Translations under genes and position numbers: made by a program
The notes under the pieces: model-generated
Told to the model about the DNA's origin: nothing
Database searches by the model: none
The model's input: only the letters and a program-made list of their open reading frames with translations
From: Synechococcus sp. UW140
GTDB taxonomy: Bacteria; Cyanobacteriota; Cyanobacteriia; PCC-6307; Cyanobiaceae
Assembly (NCBI RefSeq): GCF_900474295.1
Contig: NZ_UCOB01000023.1
Span: 62,001 to 126,000 of the forward strand
DNA length: 64,000 nucleotides
Direction of reading: 5' to 3'
In this document: positions 1-9,338 of the stretch, in pieces
How positions within the stretch are numbered: position 1 is the stretch's first letter
Layout: each line of letters opens with the position of its first letter

Positions 1-358
1 TGAGGTTGAGGTTGATGACCGATTGCCAGTCGGCTGTCTTCATCCGCATCAGCAGTCCGTCGCGGGTGATGCCGGCATTGTTCACCAGCACGTCAATGCG
101 TCCACTGCGCTCGAGCACGGTTTTGATCAGGTCTTCGACTGCTTCCTCTTCAGCCACGTTGGCCTGGAGGGCATAGGCCTTGCCTCCGCCTGAGGTGATC
201 TCTGCTACCACTGCGTTTGCTGCATCCGGAGAGCTGGAGTAATTCACCACCACTTCAGCGCCCGCCGCAGCAAGAGCCAGAGCAACGGCGCGGCCGATGC
301 CGCGGCTGGCACCGGTCACCAGAGCGGTCTGGCCGTTGAGGGAGTCGTTGGACGTCAT
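1..358 (-). CDS. fabG: 3-oxoacyl-ACP reductase FabG (C-terminus outside window)
   Basis: This is the N-terminal part of a short-chain dehydrogenase that reduces 3-oxoacyl-ACP with NADPH in type II fatty acid synthesis in the cytosol. The protein starts MTSNDSLNGQTALVTGASRG, which contains the Rossmann TGxxxGIG cofactor loop. An N-N-A-G motif follows near residue 90. The catalytic Tyr-x-x-x-Lys would lie beyond the window edge, so it cannot be checked. The start ATG is the only good one ahead of the Rossmann strand. FabG and other SDRs are hard to tell apart from the N-terminus, but the overall sequence is FabG-like. Confidence 0.88.
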   Translation of the reverse strand, partial: MTSNDSLNGQTALVTGASRGIGRAVALALAAAGAEVVVNYSSSPDAANAVVAEITSGGGKAYALQANVAEEEAVEDLIKTVLERSGRIDVLVNNAGITRDGLLMRMKTADWQSVINLNL

Positions 359-430
359 GAAGGGCTCCACAGTGGATGGATCGTAGGGATCCGCCCCGTA
401 TGGGCTCAACCGGGAAGGGTTAGGGAGCGC

Positions 431-1540
431 TTATCCAGAGGCGGAACCGCCCATGGTCTCCACCATGTCCACGGCAGGGCCAAGCAGCTCGCGGAAGCGC
501 ATCAGTTGCTCTTTGCTGCCCAGCACCACCAGAAGCTGCCCTGCTTCCAGGCGCATATCGCCACCGGGATTGGCCACCAGTCGGCCCCGGTCCCGAATGG
601 CAAGCACAAAGGCTCCGCTTCTTCGCCCCAGCTGAAGATCTGCCAGGGTCTGCCCCGGGAGGTTGTGCAGAAGCAGCGGGTTGTTGCTCAGTTGGAACTC
701 CTCGATTTCGCAGTCGGAGCCCACCAGCAACTCCATGAAGTCGACGGCGAGGGGGCGCAGAGCAGACGCTGCCATCACCCGTCCCCCGGCGACATAGGGG
801 CTCACCACCACACTGGCGCCGGCAAGTTTCAGCTTCGCTGCTGCCTCTTCGCTGTCGGAGCGTGCAATCAGTCGACAGTTCGGCTGCAGGCCACGGGCAC
901 TGAGCACTACATAGAGGTTGGCGGCATCGCTGGGTAGCGCTGCCACCAGGCTGCGACAGCGATTCAGCCCGGCCTCGAGGAGGGTTTCATCTCCTGTGGC
1001 ATCCGCTTCCAGCACCCGCAAGCCGCGTTCCTGGGCGGCCTGGCTTCGCTGGGGGTCCAGCTCCACCACCAAGACAGCGATGTTCTCCTGAAGGAGTTGT
1101 TCGCCGATCTCCCTGCCGATACGGCCATAGCCGCAGATGATCACGTGATCGTGCATGCGCCGGAGTTTGCGTCGAAAGCGCAGTGCTCGCAACTGGCGGA
1201 AGTAGCCGGCCTCGGTCAGGCCAAGGATGCGCTGGATGGTCAGTTGGACCACCACAATGCCCCCGGCGATGATCAAGACCGTTACCAACCGCCCGGCGTG
1301 CGAGAGGGGCTCCACTTCGCCGTAACCAATCGTGCTGATTGTGATCAGCACCATCCAGAAGCAATCCCCCCAGTCCCAACCCTCGGTGACCCGGTACCCG
1401 ACGGCCCCTGTGAGGACCACCACCACCAGCGCCAGCAGGGGGCCGATCCAGGGTTGAGCGAGCAGCCTCAGATTGGGCACCAGCCGCCATGGTGAGAAGG
1501 ATGGTCTGCGGCTGGACTGGCCCAGTCGCTTCTTTGGCAT
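431..1540 (-). CDS. Single-pore potassium channel with RCK (TrkA) domains
   Basis: This is a 369-residue inner-membrane K+ channel. Two hydrophobic helices (about residues 33-50 and 82-100) flank a pore loop with the selectivity filter TIGYGE. A cytosolic RCK-N Rossmann domain follows (IICGYGRIG, about residue 133, with an acidic residue ending the second strand, VVELD). An RCK-C domain occupies the last 90 residues. The architecture matches MthK-type channels gated by ligands bound to the RCK ring. Its start codon overlaps the stop of the upstream glycosyltransferase-like gene (TGATG), so the two are probably co-transcribed. The gating ligand cannot be told from the sequence. Confidence 0.9.
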   Translation of the reverse strand: MPKKRLGQSSRRPSFSPWRLVPNLRLLAQPWIGPLLALVVVVLTGAVGYRVTEGWDWGDCFWMVLITISTIGYGEVEPLSHAGRLVTVLIIAGGIVVVQLTIQRILGLTEAGYFRQLRALRFRRKLRRMHDHVIICGYGRIGREIGEQLLQENIAVLVVELDPQRSQAAQERGLRVLEADATGDETLLEAGLNRCRSLVAALPSDAANLYVVLSARGLQPNCRLIARSDSEEAAAKLKLAGASVVVSPYVAGGRVMAASALRPLAVDFMELLVGSDCEIEEFQLSNNPLLLHNLPGQTLADLQLGRRSGAFVLAIRDRGRLVANPGGDMRLEAGQLLVVLGSKEQLMRFRELLGPAVDMVETMGGSASG

Positions 1541-2376
1541 CAGAACCCGAGAGCGGAAAGCACGTCCTCTTCGCTGAGGTCGCGGAGATCAGAGCCCGCA
1601 CCCCCCAGGCAGCGCACCCCTTGACGTGTTGGTAGATCGGCCTCATCCGCTCCAAGGGCCACCAGTGGCACACCGGCATACACCGCCAGAAGCTGAGTGA
1701 CGGGGCAGCTGCTGAGCACCACATCCGAGCAGGCCACCTGGGCGGCGCGGATGTTGAGCTTCCCTCCAGCCGGTAAGTGCTGGCTGCGCAAAGAGTCCAA
1801 GCGCTGGCGGATGGTGTCTGGCAGCCGCTGCCAGCGATCGGCGGGCCAGTCGTTGTTGTCCTGACCAGGAGCAAGCAGCAGCAAGGGACCGTCACCGGCG
1901 GGCTGGTCGGCACGCACTAATTCCAGCGCTGCAGCAGGCAGGGACAGGCGGAAGGCGTCGGCATCGAGCTTTAGGCCGATCGGCTGAAGAAAACTGCTGG
2001 TCTTCTGGGCCTTCCAACCACTACCGGGCTGAATCTGGTCGGTGGTGGAGAAACCGTCGAGGGCGATTCGTGTGGGGATATGGCTCATGCTGAGCATCAG
2101 GTTCACCTGTCGCCCGGAGGCGAAGTTGAAACACACCTGGAAGTCGGGTTCGCGCACGGTGCCAAGCAGATTGGCCCAGTCCGACAGATTGGAGTCCTCG
2201 TCGAATCCGAAGGGGATCACCTTCTCAACGGCTGGAAGCAGCTCCCATCCCTGGCGGTGGGCGAGCGGACAGGCCACCTGAATGGTGGCGTTGAGCTGTT
2301 CAGCAGCAGCGGCCAGAGCGGGGATACGCTCGAGTTGCTGCTGAAGAGTCCCCGGACTTAGGACAAGAACACGCAT
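1540..2376 (-). CDS. Glycosyltransferase family 9 (heptosyltransferase-like) protein
   Basis: This 278-residue protein starts MRVLVLSPGTLQQQLERIPA, which resembles the first strand of ADP-heptose:LPS heptosyltransferases of the GT-B fold. A second Rossmann-like half begins with LLLLAPGQDNNDWPADRW (about residue 160) and ends with a nucleotide-sugar site-like VLSSCPVTQLLAVYAGVPLVALG. It is shorter than classical heptosyltransferases (about 330-350 residues). It may act on lipopolysaccharide or another surface glycan, but donor and acceptor are unknown. The open frame continues upstream of the chosen ATG, but that part has low-complexity, non-protein-like composition and runs antisense to ispD. 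Confidence 0.7.
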   Translation of the reverse strand: MRVLVLSPGTLQQQLERIPALAAAAEQLNATIQVACPLAHRQGWELLPAVEKVIPFGFDEDSNLSDWANLLGTVREPDFQVCFNFASGRQVNLMLSMSHIPTRIALDGFSTTDQIQPGSGWKAQKTSSFLQPIGLKLDADAFRLSLPAAALELVRADQPAGDGPLLLLAPGQDNNDWPADRWQRLPDTIRQRLDSLRSQHLPAGGKLNIRAAQVACSDVVLSSCPVTQLLAVYAGVPLVALGADEADLPTRQGVRCLGGAGSDLRDLSEEDVLSALGF

Positions 2377-2450
2377 GAACCAGCAGCACAAGGAGGGTGC
2401 GAGCTGATTGTATGGAGGCCGTATCCCGCTGCCGGCCGCAGGAGTCGCTT

Positions 2451-3143
2451 GTGCATCTGTTGATCGCTGCCGCCGGAAGCGGTCGTCGCATGGGGGGCGA
2501 CCGCAACAAGTTGTTGCTGCCGCTGCGGGAACGTCCCGTTCTGGCTTGGACGCTTGAGGCTGCCTTAAAGGCGGAGACGGTCGGCTGGATCGGCATCGTC
2601 GGGCAAGAGGTCGATCGTGCTGCGATTGAGGCCCTGATCGCTGAGGCCCAGCCCCTGGCACCCGCTAAACCGATTCATTGGATCGAGGGAGGCAGCACGC
2701 GGCAGCAATCAGTGCTGCGTGGTCTGGCGGGGCTGCCTGCAGAGGCCTCCCATGTGTTGATTCACGATGGGGCCCGTTGTCTGGCGGAGTCGGCCCTGTT
2801 CGACCGCTGTGCTCAGGTTGTGCTTGAGGGTGAGGCCGTCATCGCTGCCACGCCTGTGACCGACACGATCAAGCGGGTGGATGATCAAGGCTTCATCACG
2901 GCCACACCAGATCGCTCCGAACTCTGGGCTGCCCAGACACCCCAGGCCTTTGCTGTGGATCAGTTGCGCCAAGGGCATGCCGAGGCCCTTCGGCTTGGCT
3001 GGGAAGTCACCGATGATGCCTCGCTGTATGAACGACTCGGTTGGGATGTGAAGGTGTTGGACGCTGGCCCCGCCAATATCAAGGTCACCACTCCTTTTGA
3101 TTTGATTGTTGCCGAGGCGGTGCTGTCGTTTCGATCAGCCTGA
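2451..3143 (+). CDS. ispD: 2-C-methyl-D-erythritol 4-phosphate cytidylyltransferase IspD
   Basis: This enzyme joins MEP with CTP to give CDP-ME in the non-mevalonate isoprenoid pathway that feeds carotenoid, phytol and quinone synthesis. The N-terminal nucleotide-binding loop [10 protein letters not shown] with its downstream lysine, the GGSTRQQSV motif near residue 75 and HDGARC near residue 100 are all present. The 230-residue length is typical. I chose the GTG start just ahead of HLLIAAAG because a GGAG Shine-Dalgarno sits six bases upstream. An ATG further upstream would add residues not seen in the family. The 3' end overlaps the convergent LD-carboxypeptidase gene by 59 bases. Confidence 0.93.
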   Translation: MHLLIAAAGSGRRMGGDRNKLLLPLRERPVLAWTLEAALKAETVGWIGIVGQEVDRAAIEALIAEAQPLAPAKPIHWIEGGSTRQQSVLRGLAGLPAEASHVLIHDGARCLAESALFDRCAQVVLEGEAVIAATPVTDTIKRVDDQGFITATPDRSELWAAQTPQAFAVDQLRQGHAEALRLGWEVTDDASLYERLGWDVKVLDAGPANIKVTTPFDLIVAEAVLSFRSA

Positions 3144-4005
3144 GTTGTCCGCGGTCACCATCCAGACAGGCCTCTCTCCCGATTGGGAGGGCGGCGTTGC
3201 CACCAGGCCCATGCCCCAGTGGCAGGTCGGCCACAACGGGAATGCCTAGATCGAGGCTGCGCTCCTGCAGCACCTCGGCACAAGCGAATCCATCGCTGTC
3301 CTCTTCGTCCTCGCAGCCGCTGAAACGTCCGAAGCCCAGGCCAGACAGCTTGTGCAGCGCACCGGTCAGGCGCCAGTGGGTGAGCATGCGATCGATCCGG
3401 TAAGGACTCTCCCCCACGTCTTCAAGGATCAGGATTGCTCCGCTGAGGCCTGGCATGTGGGGGCTCCCTAGTAAATGGGAGGCCACGGTGAGATTGGCTG
3501 CGATCAGGGGCCCCCGTGCTGTGCCGCTAGCCCAGCTGATGCCCTGTAGGTCAGGCAGTGGTTGCCCGAACAGCAGATCTTTCAGCCGCTGCTGGCTCCA
3601 GTCCGGTTCAGCCGCCAGGGTGCTCAGCAGGGGGCCGTGAATGCTTCCATCAAGCCCTGCGCTGAAGCGAGCCAGCAACAGGGCGGTCACGTCGGAGAAG
3701 CCCAGTAGCCAGCCTGGTCGCCAATGGATTGGCTGTTCCAGCAGGCGCGCTGCCCCCCAGCCACCGCGTGCACAGGCCAGTAGTGGTGCTGCCGGCACGG
3801 GGTAAAGGTCGTTGCGACGTTCGTGGTCTTCTCCCGCTAGGTAGCCCCACCGACGCCTAGGGATTCCAGTGGGATCCGTTTGCAGGCCCCAGCGACTGAG
3901 TACCTCCAGGCCCTGGCTGAGCGCTTCGGGGTCATCAAAGGCCGAGCTGGCTGCCACCACATGGACGGCGTCGCCGTTGCGCAGAGGCGCTGTGAGTCTG
4001 CTCAT
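3085..4005 (-). CDS. ldcA: LD-carboxypeptidase (muramoyltetrapeptide carboxypeptidase, S66 family)
   Basis: This is a 306-residue serine peptidase of the S66/LdcA family, which removes the terminal D-Ala from murein tetrapeptides during cell-wall recycling. The nucleophile motif GFSDVTALL is present about residue 115. A Glu lies in the central ILEDVGE segment, and the catalytic His is in [16 protein letters not shown] near the end, giving the expected Ser-Glu-His triad. The ATG shares four bases (ATGA) with the stop of the upstream prenyltransferase gene, so the two are translationally coupled. The tail runs into ispD from the opposite strand. Confidence 0.88.
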   Translation of the reverse strand: MSRLTAPLRNGDAVHVVAASSAFDDPEALSQGLEVLSRWGLQTDPTGIPRRRWGYLAGEDHERRNDLYPVPAAPLLACARGGWGAARLLEQPIHWRPGWLLGFSDVTALLLARFSAGLDGSIHGPLLSTLAAEPDWSQQRLKDLLFGQPLPDLQGISWASGTARGPLIAANLTVASHLLGSPHMPGLSGAILILEDVGESPYRIDRMLTHWRLTGALHKLSGLGFGRFSGCEDEEDSDGFACAEVLQERSLDLGIPVVADLPLGHGPGGNAALPIGREACLDGDRGQLRLIETTAPPRQQSNQKEW

Positions 4006-4910
4006 CCTTGTAGCCCGCCCAGCACGAGGCCAAACAGCAACAGCCCCCCCAGCCAGACCTGATGTTTGAAGTGCCGGCCGTAGACCGACATCGGCTGCTG
4101 GCTTAGACGCTGCAACCGCCTGGGCTCCAGAACCATGCCGGTTGCAGCGACGCACCAGCAGGGCCAGAAGGCAGCCCCCACACCTGTCTCGATGGCTGCG
4201 ACCCCCAAGGCCAGCACAGTGAGGGAATAGCAGGCGGTCACGACGGGCACGGAGGCCTTGCCGAGAGTGAGGGCGCTGCTGCGCAAGCCAAGACGACGGT
4301 CATCGAGCCGGTCGGCCATGGCATACACGGTGTCAAAGCCGAAGGTCCAGGCCATCGTCGCCAGCCAGCACAGCCACAGAGCTGGTGTGGCTGTTAGCTC
4401 TCCTTCAGCCGCGGCCCAAGGGATCAACACGGCGAAGCCCCAGCAGAGCGCCAGAACGGCTTGAGGGAAGGGGAACCAGCGTTTGGCCGACGGATAAAGC
4501 AGGATCGGTGGTAGCGCCAGCAGGGCCAGAACAAGGCATAGGCCGCGTCCTGGTGACGGAAGGCCCAGCACCACAAGCAGGCTGAGCAGCAGCAGTGCCA
4601 GCAATGAGGCAATGGCCACCGTTAAGGGCAGGACTCCTCGGGCCAGAGGACGGCCTTTGGTGCGCTCCACCTGGCGGTCGATGCGTCGGTCCCAGAGGTC
4701 ATTGGCGATGCACCCTGCCGCACTCACGGCGAGACCACCGACGATGATCAGCAGGACGAGGGAGACTGGTGGCGGAGATTCGGGAGAGAGCCAGAGGCTC
4801 CATCCGGCCGGCACTAGCAAAATCAGTCGTCCGCTGGGTTTGTTCCAGCGCAAAAGTTGGATCCAGGCGGCCAAGGCCGGATTGACTTGGCGTTGTAGTG
4901 CGCCGATCAC
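4002..4910 (-). CDS. ubiA: 4-hydroxybenzoate polyprenyltransferase (UbiA family)
   Basis: This is a 302-residue integral membrane prenyltransferase with about eight or nine hydrophobic helices. Two Asp-rich motifs mark the family: NDLWDRRIDRQVERTKGRP (about residue 70) binds Mg-diphosphate, and YAMADRLDDRRLG (about residue 195) is the second. In cyanobacteria the closest-acting enzyme attaches a solanesyl chain to 4-hydroxybenzoate in plastoquinone synthesis. I infer that role from the HBA-type first motif. Homogentisate and chlorophyll prenyltransferases are related alternatives. It lies divergent from ppx, with about 108 bases between them that must hold both promoters. Confidence 0.88.
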   Translation of the reverse strand: MIGALQRQVNPALAAWIQLLRWNKPSGRLILLVPAGWSLWLSPESPPPVSLVLLIIVGGLAVSAAGCIANDLWDRRIDRQVERTKGRPLARGVLPLTVAIASLLALLLLSLLVVLGLPSPGRGLCLVLALLALPPILLYPSAKRWFPFPQAVLALCWGFAVLIPWAAAEGELTATPALWLCWLATMAWTFGFDTVYAMADRLDDRRLGLRSSALTLGKASVPVVTACYSLTVLALGVAAIETGVGAAFWPCWCVAATGMVLEPRRLQRLSQQPMSVYGRHFKHQVWLGGLLLFGLVLGGLQG

Positions 4911-5018
4911 GTTGAGCGGTGTTTCAAAAAACCTTAGGCACTCCCTTCCCTGCGGCGGTGCTTGATGGCCACGCCATTGACCGATGCCAGAGTGTGAGCG
5001 GTTTGCAAGTCTCTGCTG

Positions 5019-6641
5019 ATGGCAGGTGCCGACGCCGCGTCATCTGACAACGCTCAGCGCCAGGGCGTGAGAGAGCTGAGACGCGTCGCCGCGATCGACA
5101 TCGGCACCAATTCCACCCACCTGTTGGTCGCAGCGGTGGATCCCAGCTTGCGCACCTTCAGTGTTGTGCTGGCGGAGAAATCCACCACAAGGCTCGGAGA
5201 ACGGGATGCTGCCACGGGACACCTCAGTGAGGAGGCACTCGCGCGTGGCATGGATGCCCTGCGCCGCTTCACCGATCTGGCCGCCAGCCATCAGGTTGAG
5301 CAGATTGTCACGGCGGCCACCAGTGCCGTGCGGGAAGCACCGAATGGCCGTGAGTTTCTGCAACAGGTCAAAGATGAACTCGATCTCGATGTCGATCTCG
5401 TCAGTGGTCCTGAAGAGGCGCGACTGATCTACCTCGGGGTGCTCTCTGGCATGTCTTTTGGGGACCGCCCTCACCTGCTGCTGGATATCGGCGGTGGATC
5501 CACCGAACTGATCCTGGCTGACGGACGCGATGCCCGCGCCCTCACCAGCACCCGCGTCGGAGCCGTACGGCTTCAGCGTGATTTCGTCAGGGAAGATCCT
5601 CTGCCGCCCAAGGGACAGGCCTTCCTACGGGCTTACATCCAAGGGTCCTTGGAGCCTGCAGTCGACAAGGTTCGGCGGCGCATCAAGCCGGGAGAAACGC
5701 CTGTGATGGTCGCCACCAGTGGCACCGCCATGGCGATTGGCGCTCTCGCCGCCAGCGAGGACGACCGTGCTCCGCTGAAGCTGCATGGCTATCGCCTGGA
5801 TCGTGATCGCCTTGACCGGGTTGTTGAGCGTTTGCTGACGCTCTCCCCTGAGCAGCGCAAGGGTTTGGCGCCGATCAACGACCGACGTGCCGAGATCATC
5901 GTGCCGGGCGCGTTGATCCTGCAGACCACCATGCAAATGCTCGACGTTGAGGAGATGGTTCTGAGCGAAAGGGCTCTTCGGGAGGGCTTGATCGTTGACT
6001 GGATGTTGCGTCACGGTCTTCTCGAAGACCGCTTCAGTTTTCAGAGCAGCATTCGCCAGCGCACTGTCATCCATCAGGTACAGCGTTTCGCTGTTGATCA
6101 GAAGCGGGCGGAACGGGTCGCCAAGCATGCTCTCTGTCTTTATGACAACACCGCCGGTGTGCTGCATCGGGACACCGGCTTGGGACGGGAGTTGCTCTGG
6201 GCTGCGGCCATGCTCCATGCCTGTGGTCAGCACATCAACCTCAGCGCTTATCACAAGCATTCCTGGTATTTGATTCGTCACGGTGAGCTGCTCGGTTACT
6301 CCGAAACCGAACACTTGATGGTTGCGGCGATCGCCCGTTACCACCGCCGCAGCCTGCCTAAAAAGCGGCATGAGGCTTGGCAGGCCCTGCAAACGCGCTC
6401 TGAACGCCGCACCGTGTCTGAGATGGCTTTGTTGCTTCGTCTGGCTTCAGCCCTCGATCGACGCCCTGAACCGGTGGTCGATTTGATCCGCGTCAAAACA
6501 AAAACGGGGGTTCTCTCGCTTGAACTGGTGCCAGAGCGACTGAACCAGAACCTCAGTCTTGAGCAGTGGAGCCTCGAGGGTTGTTCGCCGGTGTTGCAGG
6601 AAGCGACGGGTTTGGCACTGAAGGTGAAGGTGCAGCAGTGA
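5019..6641 (+). CDS. ppx: Exopolyphosphatase / guanosine pentaphosphatase (Ppx/GppA family)
   Basis: This 540-residue cytosolic enzyme hydrolyses terminal phosphates of polyphosphate, and possibly pppGpp. The N-terminal half has the actin-like ATPase fold: DIGTNSTHLLVA is the phosphate-1 loop (about residue 26), LLLDIGGGSTELIL follows (about residue 155), and a third loop contains ATSGTAMA. The C-terminal region (about 320-480) looks like the HD-type helical domain of long Ppx proteins, with LHACGQHINLSAYHKHSWYL resembling its His/Asp region. The last 89 bases overlap the convergent RodZ-like gene. Polyphosphate turnover fits the phosphatase genes found later in the window, but there is no physical link. 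Confidence 0.92.
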   Translation: MAGADAASSDNAQRQGVRELRRVAAIDIGTNSTHLLVAAVDPSLRTFSVVLAEKSTTRLGERDAATGHLSEEALARGMDALRRFTDLAASHQVEQIVTAATSAVREAPNGREFLQQVKDELDLDVDLVSGPEEARLIYLGVLSGMSFGDRPHLLLDIGGGSTELILADGRDARALTSTRVGAVRLQRDFVREDPLPPKGQAFLRAYIQGSLEPAVDKVRRRIKPGETPVMVATSGTAMAIGALAASEDDRAPLKLHGYRLDRDRLDRVVERLLTLSPEQRKGLAPINDRRAEIIVPGALILQTTMQMLDVEEMVLSERALREGLIVDWMLRHGLLEDRFSFQSSIRQRTVIHQVQRFAVDQKRAERVAKHALCLYDNTAGVLHRDTGLGRELLWAAAMLHACGQHINLSAYHKHSWYLIRHGELLGYSETEHLMVAAIARYHRRSLPKKRHEAWQALQTRSERRTVSEMALLLRLASALDRRPEPVVDLIRVKTKTGVLSLELVPERLNQNLSLEQWSLEGCSPVLQEATGLALKVKVQQ

Positions 6642-7491
6642 TGGGATACCAACGCAGCTGGTCGATCGCACCCAAGGGGCCTTGGCTCTCACCGTCATCG
6701 TTCACCGTCACCAGATCCGGCCTGCCGGCATAGATCTCAATGCCGTTGCTTGCGTCGACGGTTTTTTGGGAGTCCACCATGCCTTCAAACAGAAGCTGGC
6801 GTTCTCGATCGCGGATAGCGATCCAGCTGGGCTCCTTCGTGAAAATGGTGACCGACTTGTTGCTGCCCCTGGTTGTGGAGACTTGATCAGTCACCTCGAG
6901 CCCTTGACTGGCCGGCAGCTGAGGGGGTGTTGGCTGGAGCGATGGGACGGAAGCCGAGGCTGATTGTGGTCGTTGCGGCAGCAAGGGCTGAGGCCGGAAG
7001 GTGGTTTGGCTCCAGCTCCAACCGGCAGCGACTGCCGCCCCCACGGCCACGGCCACCGTTGCGATTCGGATTAAACGTCCGCTCTGGTTGGGTTTTGCAC
7101 CGGTCTGTCCAGGAGCTTGGGCCGGAGTGGATCTCGCCGTGGATCTCGCAGTGGAGCGTTTGGAGCGTTGGTCGGAGCTAACGCCATCCAGATCGCGAAG
7201 GGCGGCGATCAAGGGCTCTGGATCCATCCGTAGCCTGTCGGCTACACGTCGCACCGTGGCACGAACAAAAACGGTTTCGGCGAGATTGGCGCGGTCACCG
7301 GCTTCAAGGGCCTTGAGCTGCTCATCGCCCATGTGCAGGCCTTCGGCCAGCTGATGAAGGCTCAGGCCCTGGGATTCTCGGGCGGACTGGAGAGCCGCCC
7401 CGACCTGTTGAAGACCGGTGAATGATTCTTGCCTGGTCTCCCTGTGGTTGTCGCTGGAGGAATGGTCGAGATTCGCCATATCCAAGAGCAC
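6553..7491 (-). CDS. RodZ-like helix-turn-helix membrane protein
   Basis: This protein of about 310 residues has a Cro/C1-type HTH near the N-terminus (residues about 25-95, with ESQGLSLHQLAEGLHMG and LEAGDRANL). A low-complexity Ser/Thr/Arg linker follows, then a single membrane helix about 150-170. The exported C-terminal domain (WIAIRDRERQLLFEGM) is of the DUF4115 type seen in RodZ. RodZ links MreB to the elongation machinery, and here I infer only the architecture. The GTG start has a weak AAGAG upstream. An in-frame ATG twelve bases downstream (MANLDHSS) is an equal candidate. Confidence 0.78.
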   Translation of the reverse strand: MLLDMANLDHSSSDNHRETRQESFTGLQQVGAALQSARESQGLSLHQLAEGLHMGDEQLKALEAGDRANLAETVFVRATVRRVADRLRMDPEPLIAALRDLDGVSSDQRSKRSTARSTARSTPAQAPGQTGAKPNQSGRLIRIATVAVAVGAAVAAGWSWSQTTFRPQPLLPQRPQSASASVPSLQPTPPQLPASQGLEVTDQVSTTRGSNKSVTIFTKEPSWIAIRDRERQLLFEGMVDSQKTVDASNGIEIYAGRPDLVTVNDDGESQGPLGAIDQLRWYPITAAPSPSVPNPSLPATPANNPRGSTAQD

Positions 7492-7583
7492 GCTCTTTTC
7501 GATCAGGCAGAACCTAATGGTAAAGATCGGATTTGTCCTGATCCAATTGATCTGAAAATGTGCTGCTGAGCATCAGGAATCAA

Positions 7584-7655
<72 letters not shown>

Positions 7656-7693
7656 GCACGCAGGGATCTTAAACCACCACCGGTGCTTGTTTG

Positions 7694-8464
7694 TTACCCC
7701 TGCTGGGGACGGAATAGATGGTCGTGGCTGGGGGAATAAAGCATGGAACGGCGTCCTTGGCTTGCAAGGGCTGGACTGACGATGTAGAGGGTTGTGCGGA
7801 TCAGATCTCGCTCTTTGGAGGCCTTCGCCATCGCATTCAGCGGCACCACATCCAGCCACTGATCAGGCCAGCTCACCCGGTAGCCAATGGCTACCGGGGT
7901 GTCGGCCGGATAATGCTCGAGCAAGGTGGCCTGAACCTCATCAACGTGACGGGCACTCAAGTAGAGGCATAGGGATGCTTGGAGGCGGGCCAAGTTCGCC
8001 AGCTCTTCGGCTTGTGGCACGCCGGTCCGTCCGCCGGCGCGACTGAGCACGATGGTTTGGACGACGCCTGGAATTGTGAGTTCTGCGCTGAGAGCGGATG
8101 CAGTGGCCTGATAAGCACTCAGCCCAGGCACGACCTCAACGCTGAGACCGGCATCAGCCAGTCCGCAGACCTGCTCAGACAAGGCTCCATAAAGACAGGG
8201 GTCACCGTCATGAAGACGGACCACACGCAATCCTTTGCGTGCACGATCGATCATCACTGGCAGCACCTCTTCAAGGGTGAGGTTGCTGGTGCGGATGCGT
8301 TCGCAACTTGGTGATGCAAGCGCAGCAATCTGAGGAGAGACCAGCGAATCGGTCCAGATCAGAACGTCGGCTGTTTTGAGTCGGTCTTCGGCGCGTCGGG
8401 TCAGCAGATCGGGCGCTCCTGGTCCTGCGCCAACGATGGCAATTCTGCTGGGTGTGGAAGACAT
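7694..8464 (-). CDS. cobM: Precorrin-4 C(11)-methyltransferase CobM/CbiF
   Basis: This 256-residue SAM-dependent tetrapyrrole methylase acts in corrin ring synthesis for cobalamin or pseudocobalamin. Family signatures are the first loop IAIVGAGPGAPDLLT, then VVRLHDGDPCLYGALSEQ (about residue 90) and VVPGLSAYQATASAL (about residue 115), in the order typical of CobM rather than CobI or CobJ. I chose the ATG at MSSTPSR because the longer open frame adds residues lying inside lgt. The gap to lgt is only five bases, suggesting one transcript with lgt and the petCA genes. Confidence 0.9.
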   Translation of the reverse strand: MSSTPSRIAIVGAGPGAPDLLTRRAEDRLKTADVLIWTDSLVSPQIAALASPSCERIRTSNLTLEEVLPVMIDRARKGLRVVRLHDGDPCLYGALSEQVCGLADAGLSVEVVPGLSAYQATASALSAELTIPGVVQTIVLSRAGGRTGVPQAEELANLARLQASLCLYLSARHVDEVQATLLEHYPADTPVAIGYRVSWPDQWLDVVPLNAMAKASKERDLIRTTLYIVSPALASQGRRSMLYSPSHDHLFRPQQG

Positions 8465-8469
8465 GGGAA

Positions 8470-9333
8470 TCAGCCCTGACGGAGGCCCGGATCGGGAAGG
8501 GACCGATCGCGTCCATACAGCCACCACAGCCCAGCCGCCGCAAGGGCCATCAGCATCAGGCTCATCAATTGGGCCATGCGCAGACCGCCATCGCAGAAGG
8601 GGGGCATGCCACCCAGGCAGAGGGGATCGATGCGCAGGCCTTCAATCCAAAGGCGGCCCAGGCTGTAGGCCAGCAGATACACGCAGCTGAGAGCACCGGC
8701 AGGCAGTTTCAGCGATCCCTGTTTGGCTCGGAGGAAGAGCAGCATCAGAAAAGCAAACACCACCAAGTTCCAAAGGGATTCGTAGAGGAAGGTGGGATGG
8801 AAAAACTGGGCGTTCGGGAACAGTCTTTGGACGTTGATCGGAACCGTCTTGATCAGAAGTTTCCAGGGGAGGTCTGTAGGCACTCCGAAGGCTTCGCTAT
8901 TGAAAAAATTGCCCCAACGGCCGATCGATTGACCAAGGGCCACGGATGGCACGAGCACGTCCAACACATCCCAGAAGGGCTGTCGCCTCCAGCGGCAGAA
9001 GAGAATGACGGCAAGGGTTCCTGCGATCAAGGCGCCGTGAATGGCGATGCCGCCCTCCCAGATCGCCAGAGCCTTCAAGGGAGTGGCGGCGTAGTTACGC
9101 CACTCAAAAGCGACGTAGTAGAGCCTGGCTCCAATCACCGCTGAGAGCACAAGGATTGGCAGCAGATCACTGATCAGTCCTTGCTCGAGCTGACGCTGCC
9201 TGGCCAGCCAGCTGGACAGGTTGAGGCCGATCAACACCGCCAGGGCGATCAGCAACCCATACCAACGCAGAGCAAAAGGCCCGAGCTGGAAAAGCTCGGG
9301 CCCTGGTGACGTGAACAACGAGAGGAGTGACAC
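8470..9333 (-). CDS. lgt: Prolipoprotein diacylglyceryl transferase Lgt
   Basis: This inner-membrane enzyme moves diacylglycerol from phosphatidylglycerol to the lipobox cysteine of prolipoproteins. The 287-residue protein has about seven membrane helices. The conserved signature is [15 protein letters not shown] (about residue 92), followed by the essential Arg region [19 protein letters not shown] (about residue 133). The N-terminus ([18 protein letters not shown]) is also diagnostic. It lies five bases after petA and five before cobM on the same strand, an arrangement expected of one operon although the products work in different pathways. Confidence 0.96.
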   Translation of the reverse strand: MSLLSLFTSPGPELFQLGPFALRWYGLLIALAVLIGLNLSSWLARQRQLEQGLISDLLPILVLSAVIGARLYYVAFEWRNYAATPLKALAIWEGGIAIHGALIAGTLAVILFCRWRRQPFWDVLDVLVPSVALGQSIGRWGNFFNSEAFGVPTDLPWKLLIKTVPINVQRLFPNAQFFHPTFLYESLWNLVVFAFLMLLFLRAKQGSLKLPAGALSCVYLLAYSLGRLWIEGLRIDPLCLGGMPPFCDGGLRMAQLMSLMLMALAAAGLWWLYGRDRSLPDPGLRQG

Positions 9334-9338
9334 AGACC

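Noticed and set aside
5625-6392. A 255-codon minus-strand frame
   Set aside because: Antisense to the exopolyphosphatase gene, with no family features.
8452-9144. A 230-codon plus-strand frame
   Set aside because: It lies opposite lgt and cobM and resembles no protein; a shadow of GC-rich coding DNA.
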